From: Bacteroidota bacterium
Lineage (GTDB): Bacteria > Bacteroidota > Bacteroidia > 2-12-FULL-35-15
Assembly (NCBI GenBank): GCA_026391935.1
Contig: JAPLDC010000015.1
Coordinates: forward strand, 1 to 6,709
Direction of reading: 5' to 3'
DNA length: 6,709 bases
Positions 1 to 6,500 of the stretch are shown here, piece by piece. Under the pieces are notes generated by a model that worked only from the letters and a program-made list of their open reading frames with translations, made no database searches and was not told the DNA's origin. Position numbers and translations under genes: made by a program. The stretch's first letter is position 1. Every line of letters starts with the position of its first letter.

Positions 1-425
1 TTCGAAGATTGTGATTTGTTTACATCATCATTCGGGTGAATAAAAGGTTTTCCTTCACCTAATTTATTTCCTTGGATCACGTGAGCACGGTTAGAAACCA
101 CTTCATTCACATTCATGTTGGATTGTGTTCCGGAGCCTGTTTGCCAAATTACCAATGGAAATTCGCTGTCTAATTTTCCCGCGATTATTTCGTCACATGT
201 TTTTGCAATCAGATCTTTTTTATCGGCAGCCAAAACACCTAACTCATGGTTAGCCATTGCAGCGGCTTTTTTCAAATAACCAAAAGCATATATTATTTCT
301 TTCGGCATGGAAGCTTCCGGTCCGATCTTAAAATTATTACGGGAGCGTTCTGTTTGTGCACCCCAATATTTGTCGGCAGGTACTTTTACCTCACCCATCG
401 TGTCAGTTTCAATTCGATATTCCAT
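1..425 (-). CDS. fumC: Class II fumarate hydratase (fumarase C), N-terminal part, cut by left edge
   Basis: Fumarase C interconverts fumarate and L-malate in the TCA cycle; it is a cytoplasmic, iron-independent homotetramer. The minus strand from the ATG at 425-423 stays open to the window edge, giving 141 complete codons of a family that is usually about 460 residues, so the catalytic SS-loop and C-terminus lie outside. Seen directly: the family opening with DTMGEVKVP (residues 8-16) and YWGAQTERS (20-28), the substrate-binding SGTQSNMNVNE block (98-108), and HPNDDVNKSQSS (130-141), which corresponds to the fumarase B-site loop. SGTQSNMN also occurs in aspartase, but the YWGAQTERS opening and overall match favour fumarase. 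The upstream neighbour on the same strand is an arsC-like gene 332 bp away, too far for an obvious operon. No Shine-Dalgarno sequence precedes the start, as is common in Bacteroidota. The call is secure. Confidence 0.95.
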   Translation of the reverse strand, partial: MEYRIETDTMGEVKVPADKYWGAQTERSRNNFKIGPEASMPKEIIYAFGYLKKAAAMANHELGVLAADKKDLIAKTCDEIIAGKLDSEFPLVIWQTGSGTQSNMNVNEVVSNRAHVIQGNKLGEGKPFIHPNDDVNKSQSS

Positions 426-640
426 AATGTTTAGATATTAAATTTTAGATATAGAAAATTAGATTTTAGTAGATTCAAAATTAAGTATTATTTAGATAGG
501 ATTAAAGCAATTTCCGAAGAAGATGATATCAGTTGAAATCCTTGTTTTATATGAGGGAAAGGGTAGGCTGTATGATATTAATCATAAAACAGACCTTATG
601 CATTTGGCGATAATTGTCGAATAAAAATTATTTGCAGGAT
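426..640. other. AT-rich non-coding leader of fumC
   Basis: No credible gene is present. The part next to fumC (430-497) is extremely AT-rich and carries three copies of TTTAGAT (430-436, 444-450, 491-497), with related TTAGAT-like words between them. This is probably the fumC 5' leader or promoter zone. I could not find a clean TAnnTTTG promoter for fumC. Beyond about 500 I see nothing recognisable until the structured-RNA motif at 651. Confidence 0.4.
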
Positions 641-650
641 TATTATTTTT

Positions 651-710
651 AGCCCCGATTGCAACGGAAAGCGCCTGCCTTTTTTTGCAGGACTTGGAGA
701 GTAAAGCGGG
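651..710 (+). ncRNA. Conserved Bacteroidota structured-RNA motif, Flavo-1-like
   Basis: The plus strand reads AGCCCCGATTG (651-661), then ACGGAAAGC, a hairpin, GGACTTGGAG, and AAAGCGGG (703-710). This order (AGCCC-GAT, CGGAAA, variable stem-loop, GGA-TTG, AAAGCGGG) matches a motif I recall as recurring between genes in Bacteroidota, and I believe it corresponds to the Rfam Flavo-1 RNA. The internal hairpin is CCTGC (674-678) paired with GCAGG (687-691) around an eight-base CTTTTTTT loop. CCC (653-655) can pair with GGG (708-710) to close the element. Flavo-1 has no established function that I know of. The element lies antisense to the fumC/arsC strand. The family name is from memory and the fold was done by eye. 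Confidence 0.6.
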
Positions 711-757
711 TGAATTAATTTTACGGAGTATAAAATGATCTGCTTCAAAAAAAAACT

Positions 758-1099
758 TTATAATAATTCCAAAACTTTTTCCGGTGGTCTTCCGATAATT
801 GCTTTATTCCCTTTTACAATAATTGGTCGTTCAATTAAAATTGGATTTTCGGATAAGACTTTTATCCATTGAGACGCTGTTAATTTTTTGTCGGCGAACT
901 TCTCTTTATAGATTGCTTCTCCTTTGCGGACAATTTCTTCCGCTTTCATCCCAAGCATTTTCAATAATTCTTTTATTTCAGTTTGTGAAGGAGGCGTTTT
1001 TAAATATTCTATCACTTCTGTTTTTACTTTCTTTTTTTCTAAGATAGAGCAAACATCTCTGCTTTTGGAGCAACGTGTATTATGGTAGATTTTTAACAT
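758..1099 (-). CDS. arsC: ArsC-family arsenate reductase-like protein (glutaredoxin-dependent type, thioredoxin fold)
   Basis: The protein is 113 residues, matching the compact YfgD/ArsC-like members rather than the ~140-residue plasmid ArsC. Glutaredoxin-coupled ArsC enzymes reduce arsenate to arsenite through one catalytic Cys and three Arg. All can be matched here: YHNTRCSKSR places the catalytic Cys at residue 10; Arg58 lies in VRKG, Arg91 in ERPI, and Arg104 in GRPPE. The family landmark EYLKTPP is at 31-37 and NPILIERPI at 85-93. There is no arsR, arsB or acr3 next to it, so this looks like a stand-alone housekeeping reductase; actual arsenate activity is an inference, and the Spx/YfgD branch is an alternative reading. 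It stops with TAA. Start choice: the ATG gives the exact family N-terminus (MLKIYHN). It is downstream of prfB on the same strand with a 240-bp gap, so it is probably transcribed separately. Confidence 0.88.
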   Translation of the reverse strand: MLKIYHNTRCSKSRDVCSILEKKKVKTEVIEYLKTPPSQTEIKELLKMLGMKAEEIVRKGEAIYKEKFADKKLTASQWIKVLSENPILIERPIIVKGNKAIIGRPPEKVLELL

Positions 1100-1236
1100 A
1101 GTTCTATTGTTAATTGGAGCGCGGATTTTTTTATGATTATTAAGATTAAAAATGATAAAATATTATGTTGTGAAAAATAGTAAGATTTATAACAAACGTA
1201 TTTTATTGTAATTGTGATTCAATTTACACACTCCTG

Positions 1237-1254
1237 CCCCCTCTCGAGATGGGA
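1237..1254. repeat. GC-rich imperfect palindrome in the arsC-prfB spacer
   Basis: CCCCTCTC (1238-1245) is followed directly by GAGATGGG (1246-1253). Seven of eight positions are complementary, and the core TCTCGAGA is a perfect palindrome. It stands out as a GC-rich block in an AT-rich spacer. There is no T-run after it on either strand, so it is not a typical intrinsic terminator; it could be a protein-binding site or a remnant of an interspersed repeat. Confidence 0.35.
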
Positions 1255-1262
1255 ATGCACTA

Positions 1263-1318
1263 TTTTACGATTTTAATAAACGCAATAAAAATCACACCTT
1301 ATCATAACCATCGTAAAA
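1263..1318 (-). terminator. Possible 3' stem-loop of prfB (9-bp perfect inverted repeat)
   Basis: TTTTACGAT (1263-1271) and ATCGTAAAA (1310-1318) are perfect inverted complements separated by 38 bases. The pair lies about 20 bases beyond the prfB stop codon. The stem is AT-rich, the loop is long and no run of T follows the distal arm, so it is a weak candidate for a transcript end or 3' stabilising hairpin. Confidence 0.25.
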
Positions 1319-1339
1319 AAATCTGCGTTCCTATCACTT

Positions 1340-2279
1340 TTATGAATTTCCGTATTCCATTAAATATGCTTTAATGAAATCATTCAGATCACCATCCATT
1401 ACCGCTTGAACATTGGATGTTTCGTAACCAGTCCGCACATCTTTAATTAATTTATAAGGTTGAAAGACATAATTACGGATCTGGGAACCCCATTCAATTT
1501 TCTTTTTATTTCCTTCAATAATATTTACCTTATTTACATTTTGTCCCCCTGCACCTCCTGCACGGAATGTTTCAAATTCTATCTCTCCAGGATTTACATC
1601 AATTTCGATGGTGTCGTCAATTAAAGGATAGGCATAAACGGATGCGAAGGAAGTATGTCGTTTCGCATTTGAATCGAAGGGGGAGATACGTACAAGACGG
1701 TGAACGCCATTTTCACCTTTCAGATAACCGAATGCATATTCTCCTTCGAACTCCAGTGTTATGGATTTTATTCCTACCGTGTCACCATCTGTTCGGTCTG
1801 TTTCTTTTATCTTATATCCATTTTTTGTTCCCCACATGATATACATGCGCATCAGCATTTCTACCCAATCGCAACTTTCTGTTCCGCCAGCACCTGCATT
1901 TATCTGCACAACGCAACTTAAAACATCTTCTTTTCCGCTGAGCATATTTTTAAACTCGATATCTTCCAACAAAAGCAATGTTGATTGATATTGTTGTTCA
2001 ACCTCTTGTTCTGTGGCTTCACCTTGTTTGTAATAGTCATACATCAAGGCAAGATCATCCATATTGCTTTCTGCTTTAGCAAATGAAAGGGTCCAGTTTT
2101 TTTTAAGTTTGGTTTGTTTCAGCAGTTCTTCTGCTTTTTTAGGATCGTCCCAAAAATTCGGTGCGAGTGCTTTTTCTTCTTCTTCAGCTATCTCGCGTTT
2201 CTTACGGTCGATGTCAAAGATGCCCCCTTAACGCACTCGTGCGTTCCCGAAGGTCTTTTAGTTGGTCTGTAGTAATCAT
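1340..2279 (-). CDS. prfB: Peptide chain release factor 2, with programmed +1 frameshift and an apparent internal deletion
   Basis: RF2 recognises UAA and UGA stop codons and triggers peptide release on the ribosome. Frame 0 starts with ATG at 2279-2277 and reads 21 codons (MITTDQLKDL, ...ALRGHL) to an in-frame TGA at 2216-2214. A +1 slip on CTT continues as DIDRKKRE... to the TAA at 1340-1342, giving 312 residues. Landmarks in full-length numbering: codon-recognition SPFD (199-202) followed by RHTSF, the GGQ peptidyl-hydrolysis loop (244-246, codons 1549-1541), and the C-terminal WGSQIRNYVF, DGDLNDFIKAYL. The N-terminal helical domain is complete, so the in-frame ATG at 2062 is not the start. 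The family is about 365 residues. The shortfall of about 50 falls exactly after GGQNVNKV (junction near 1526/1525), where the next residues NIIEGNKKKIEWGSQ belong roughly 50 residues downstream in relatives. The missing part is a strand and long helix of domain 3. This is a real deletion, a decayed gene or an assembly collapse. Confidence 0.92.
2213..2228 (-). promoter_or_regulatory. RF2 programmed +1 frameshift site
   Basis: On the minus strand the site reads AGGGGG CAT CTT TGA C. These are an internal Shine-Dalgarno-like AGGGGG (2228-2223), a three-base spacer, the slippery CTT (2219-2217), the TGA stop (2216-2214) and a following C, which makes TGA a poor terminator. It differs from the Escherichia coli site (AGG GGG TAT CTT TGA C) only in the spacer codon. 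When RF2 is scarce the ribosome pauses at TGA and slips +1 so that GAC is read, which gives RF2 autoregulation. The downstream frame continues with a recognisable RF2 N-domain, confirming that the shift is needed. Confidence 0.95.
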
Positions 2280-2305
2280 GCGGTAAAGTTAATAATTATT
2301 AGGAA

Positions 2306-2332
2306 TTGCACTTAGAAATTATAGTATTTTTG
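2306..2332 (+). promoter_or_regulatory. Bacteroidota-type promoter of the small membrane protein gene
   Basis: TATTTTTG at 2325-2332 fits the TAnnTTTG -7 element of Bacteroidota exactly, with TTG at 2306-2308, 16 bases upstream, as a possible -33 element. That spacing is slightly short of the usual range. Transcription would begin only a few bases before the ATG at 2342, implying a very short or absent 5' leader. It shares a 62-bp divergent region with the prfB start. Confidence 0.4.
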
Positions 2333-2341
2333 CATGTGAAA

Positions 2342-2815
2342 ATGCAAACAAAATATTTCAGAACCACCACCAATGAATATTGTCACATTACAGATGACAC
2401 TATTTTTATTTTTTATTCGAATGAACCAAATCATATTCCTTTGGAGTATGAGTTAAGTAATGCCTGGGGCGTAAAGAGTATTTTAAATTATATCTTTTTT
2501 ACTTTTTTATTGGTGTATACCTTAGTTTCTGTTTCCTATTACGGAGAACAATTTTTTAAAGAACCAATAAATTACGGAGGGTTACTTTTATTATTTATTT
2601 CTTTAATAAAAATAAAAGAAGGTTTTATGAGCAGCAATACACCAACGATACCGCGAAATAAAATAAGATCTGTATATTTTAAGTCACCGGTATTTTCGTA
2701 CTCCCGGTTGGTGATCTATTTTGAAGGTAAAGATGGAAAAGTGTTGCGGAGAAATATTTCTGTTAAATATAAAAAAGAAGCGTTGCCTATTTTACAAGAA
2801 GTGGGGTTGGTATAA
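2342..2815 (+). CDS. Uncharacterised two-helix membrane protein
   Basis: I do not recognise a named family. From the ATG at 2342 the product is 157 residues. The frame is also open from a TTG at 2306, but that codon overlaps the likely promoter, so the ATG is preferred. The first 46 residues are polar, with short alternating strands (YFRTTT, TIFIFYS). Two hydrophobic segments follow at about 47-66 (ILNYIFFTFLLVYTLVSVSY) and 76-92, with a short charged linker, so both termini should face the same side. The C-terminal 60 residues look like beta-strands (KIRSVYF, RLVIYFEGKDGKVLRR), then a helix ending in EVGLV. This split of strands around a transmembrane hairpin resembles bacterial PH-like membrane proteins, but that is a guess from pattern only. 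It is divergent from prfB and convergent with recX, and ends in TAA, so it is likely monocistronic. Confidence 0.75.
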   Translation: MQTKYFRTTTNEYCHITDDTIFIFYSNEPNHIPLEYELSNAWGVKSILNYIFFTFLLVYTLVSVSYYGEQFFKEPINYGGLLLLFISLIKIKEGFMSSNTPTIPRNKIRSVYFKSPVFSYSRLVIYFEGKDGKVLRRNISVKYKKEALPILQEVGLV

Positions 2816-2889
2816 GAAAACAGATGTAGGAAATATATTAATGATCATTTAGATCTGCGTCATAATTTACGTTTCCCAAAATATATTTT

Positions 2890-3375
2890 CTAATCTTCCA
2901 GCTCTTTTAAAGTATCCCAAACCAGATCACCTTCATATCCTCTCGACATGGCATATTGTGCGGCTTTGTAATTTCGGATCTGTTGTTTTCCTTTTGAATT
3001 CTCCTTTAATTTTTTAGCGATGATATCCTTCAATGTCTTCGTATATTCTTTATCATCAATTTCCTGAAGTCCTTTTTTTATACAATAATCGGAGAGCTTA
3101 CGTTTTTTTAATTCTATTTTTATTTTTACTTTCCCCCACTTTTTTATTCTGAATTTCCCTCCGGCAAAGGCTTTTGCAAAACGTTCTTCATTTAAATAAT
3201 TGTCGGAAATTAAATTCGCGATTATATTTTCAACATCATTACTATACAAACCCCACTCATAGAGTTTATCGCGCATTTCTTGCTGACAGCGTTCCTGATA
3301 GGCACAAGAAAGTTGCGCTTTCGTAAGAGCCTGATTAGGGGTTAACTTTTTCTTAGGTTTTTTTTCTTCGAACAT
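2890..3375 (-). CDS. recX: RecX-family regulatory protein (modulator of RecA)
   Basis: RecX binds RecA filaments and limits their extension, tempering recombination and the SOS response in the cytoplasm. The product is 161 residues, in line with E. coli RecX (166). Family features seen: an N-terminal ALTKAQLSCAYQERCQQEM block (about 16-34), where the family has a helix with paired Arg/Glu, LYEWGLYSNDVENII (38-52), LISDNYLNEERFAKAFAGGK (55-74), then IKIELKKRKLSD in the second three-helix repeat, and a third repeat towards LVWDTLKELED. It is strongly basic, with many Lys. Its stop is TAG. A near-match to the TAnnTTTG element (TAATTTAG, 3395-3388 minus) lies 12 bases before the ATG, but this is weak. 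recA is not in the window; the gene is convergent with the small membrane protein and divergent from the surface protein. The family call is solid on repeated helical motifs and length. Confidence 0.88.
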   Translation of the reverse strand: MFEEKKPKKKLTPNQALTKAQLSCAYQERCQQEMRDKLYEWGLYSNDVENIIANLISDNYLNEERFAKAFAGGKFRIKKWGKVKIKIELKKRKLSDYCIKKGLQEIDDKEYTKTLKDIIAKKLKENSKGKQQIRNYKAAQYAMSRGYEGDLVWDTLKELED

Positions 3376-3539
3376 ATTTTTCTGTAGCTAAATTACATGT
3401 ATTATTTATAAATTCTTCTGAGTGATATTTATTTAATAGAAAAAAAGAATTAAACATGCAAAATCAATATTCAACGATATTTTTATGAACTTTTTTATTA
3501 ATTCTTCGTAAGAGGAGTTCAATACTATAAAGTTTGTAT
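3376..3539. other. Divergent intergenic region between recX and the surface-protein gene
   Basis: These 164 very AT-rich bases hold no gene. TTTG at 3533-3536 preceded by TAAAG resembles the TAnnTTTG promoter element with one extra base, but it lies only three bases before the ATG at 3540 and has no matching TTG upstream. AGAGGAG at 3511-3517 is Shine-Dalgarno-like but is more than 20 bases from the start, too far to act there. Confidence 0.3.
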
Positions 3540-6500
3540 ATGAAGAAGAGTTACAAAATTGTTTTTATTACTTTCTTTTTAGCGATTATTTTTCCGCTCT
3601 CAATTTATGCTACTCACATTGTTGGTGGGTCTTTGACGTATGTTTATAACGGGTCAAACAGTTATACAATTTCTCTCGTTCTTTATCGTGATTGTGCTGG
3701 TGCGGCCTATCCAGGAACTGTAACTATTCAAGTTCAGCAAGCCAATGGTTCTGAATTTGCCCCAAGCAGAGATATTACCGGAATTGCCGGAGGCGTGGTA
3801 ACAAATGTTCCTTATACTTTAGATAGTTGTGCGGTTGCGCCGGTGCCAATTCCTTGTGTTCAAATACGTACGTATTCGACTACGGTTACTCTCCCTCCTG
3901 TAGTTGGTGGTTATCATTTGTATTACCAATTATGTTGTCGTAACGTTTCTTTAAGTAATGTGAATACATCAGCTCAGACAAATCCGGGTGATGGAGAATC
4001 TTTCTACGCTTTTATTCCAGGAACTTCCATTTGGAATGAAGATTTTACCTTAGCAAATGCTACAACTGTTGATGCCGGAGCGACTGCGTGGACTAGAACC
4101 TTAGGAACAATACCTCCGGGATATGCTCAGGTTCAAGGAAATTTATTTGAAATTCAAGGTGCAAATAATGCTCAGGCAACATGGACCTCTCAAATAATTA
4201 ACATTTCTGGTGCTCCTGCCGGAGGTGCTAGTGCCAGTGTCGATCTTTCCGAAACGGGAACTTTAGATCCTAACGACTCAATTTTTGTTTATTATAAATT
4301 GAATGGCGGTCCCTTAACGCAATTTGCAACAAACGGCTTACGTGTAGATGACTTTACAAATGCAGTCGCTGTTCAAAATGGATTAATGGGAACAACACTT
4401 CAAATTATTATTCGCGTGCATTATGATGCAGCTTCACCTACTTCCGAATTATATCGTTTTGATAATGTGGCAGTTTACAATACTGCTTCCAATAGTACTC
4501 CTGTTTATAATTTATTCCCGCCACTTTTTCTTTGTGCAGGAAACCCTTTCACTTTTAATCATGCCGCTACTGATCCTGACGGAGACTCATTATTTTATTC
4601 TTTTTATACACCTTATACAGATCTTCCTCCTACATTTCCGGCGAATATTGCCACATTTACGCCATTCACGTGGCTTCCGGGTTATTCAGCAACCAGTCCG
4701 TTAAATGCTGGTGGACCTGCATTGACCTTAAATTCTTCTACAGGTATGCTTTCAGGAACTCCCAATACGATCGGTCAATTCCAGGTAGGTATTAAAACCA
4801 CAGAATATCGTGCAGGGGCTAAGGTTAGCGATATGGTGCGGGATTTTCAATTCAATATTATAAATTGCCCGCCACCGGCTCAATCACTTATTATTGCCTC
4901 TGGAACATTATCAGTTTGTAGTGGTAACACGCTTACATTCCCTAATAATAGCGATGCTGCTGCAACAAACTGGACTTGGAATTTTGGGGATCTAACAACA
5001 TTATTAGATGTTTCAAATTTGCAATATCCAACCTATACTTATCCTGGACCAGGGGTTTATACAGCCAGACTTATCATCAATGCAGGAACATCCTGTGCTG
5101 ATACTTCCTATGCTGTTGTCACTGTTGCTGTTCCTCCCGTCTCTCCTACGGCTGGAAGTAGCAGTCCTGCTTGTGTTGGTTCTTCGTTAAATTTAACTGC
5201 AAGTGTTATTGCAGGGGCTACCTATTCATGGACAGGTCCGAATAGTTTTACATCCACTTTGCAAAATCCTTCTATTGCAAGTGCAACTTTATTAGCAGCT
5301 GGTACATATTCAGTAACTGCAACCGTTTCAGGATGTACTGGTGCCGCAGGAACAACCACAGTTATTATCAATCCTATTCCTGCTGCTCCTACTGCAGGCA
5401 GTAATAGTGCTGTTTGTGCAGGGTCTCCGTTAAATCTAACAGCAAGTGTTATTGCCGGTGCCACCTATTCCTGGACAGGTCCGAATGCTTTTTCATCTGC
5501 TTTACAAAATCCTACAATAGCAAGTCCAACATTATTATCTGCTGGAACTTATTCTGTAACGGCAACAGTAGCCGGATGTACAGGGCCTGCAGGCACCACA
5601 ACTGTTGTTATAAATCCTGCACCTACTGCACCAACAGCCGGAAGTAACAGTCCTGTTTGTGTTGGTTCTCCTTTAAATCTTACGGCAAGTGTCATTGCCG
5701 GAGCAACATATTCCTGGACGGGTCCGAATGCTTTTTCGTCTGTATTGCAAAATCCATCCATCGCAAGTGCAACATTATTAGCCGCCGGAACATATTCTGT
5801 AACTGCTACTGTTAGTGGTTGTCCTGGCCCAATCGGAACAACTCTTGTTGTTGTGAATGCGATCCCGGTTGCTCCCTCAGCAGGAAGTAACGGACCGATA
5901 TGTGCAGGAAGCACTTTAAATTTGACTGCAAGTTTAATAGCAGGTGCAACTTATTCCTGGACAGGTCCGAATAGTTTTACTTCTGCATTACAAAATCTAT
6001 CTATTGCAGGTGCAACTTTATTAGCAGCAGGAACATATAGTGTAACTGCTTCCGTTGGCGGTTGTGCAGGTCCAGCAGGAACAATAGTTGTTGTTGTAAA
6101 TCCAAGTCCTGCAACTCCAAGTCCAAGTAGTAACAGTACTGTTTGTTCAGGTACCGCATTGAATTTAAGTACTTCAGCAGTTGCAGGAGCGACCTATTCC
6201 TGGACAGGTCCAAATGCATTTTCATCTGCATTACAAAATCCGACTATTGCTGCTGCGACTTTATTAGCAGCGGGAACATATTCTTTAACAACTACTGTTG
6301 CGGGATGTACAAGTACTGTTGGAACAACTACAGTAGTTGTAAATCCTACACCGGCAGCATTAATAATTTCAAGTAATACTCCTGTCTGTGTAGGTACAAC
6401 AATAAATCTATTTGCGAATACAATTGGAGGCGGAACCTATTCCTGGACTGGTCCAAGCGCATTTGTATCAGCACTGGAAGATCCAACACGTCCATCAGCA

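Noticed and set aside
246..434. Plus-strand open frame opposite fumC
   Set aside because: It lies wholly opposite the conserved fumarase N-terminus.
758..1099. Arsenic-resistance operon
   Set aside because: No arsR, arsenite pump or related gene flanks the ArsC-like gene; its neighbours are housekeeping genes.
823..1988. Plus-strand open frames opposite arsC and prfB (823-1047, 1567-1839, 1700-1921, 1761-1988)
   Set aside because: They are antisense shadows of conserved genes with no family resemblance of their own.
2059..2062. ATG at 2062 as the prfB start (240-residue product)
   Set aside because: Translation of the upstream DNA in the same frame gives a recognisable RF2 N-domain joined to a frame-0 start at 2279 through a canonical frameshift site.
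1340..2279. prfB as an accidental frameshift pseudogene
   Set aside because: The frame change at CTT-TGA-C is the well-known programmed site, not damage. Only the gap after GGQ is abnormal.
2816..2889. Bidirectional terminator between the membrane protein gene and recX
   Set aside because: The only pairing is between AT-rich AATATATT words about 40 bases apart, with no GC stem or clear T-run.
1340..3375. Reassigned UGA codon explaining a crippled RF2
   Set aside because: The four stop codons seen (TAA, TAA, TAA, TAG) happen not to be TGA, but that is too few to mean anything, Trp is encoded by TGG in every gene, and TGA is kept in the frameshift site.
4423..5190. Plus-strand frames 4423-4704 and 5008-5190
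   Set aside because: They are out-of-frame shadows inside the surface-protein gene.
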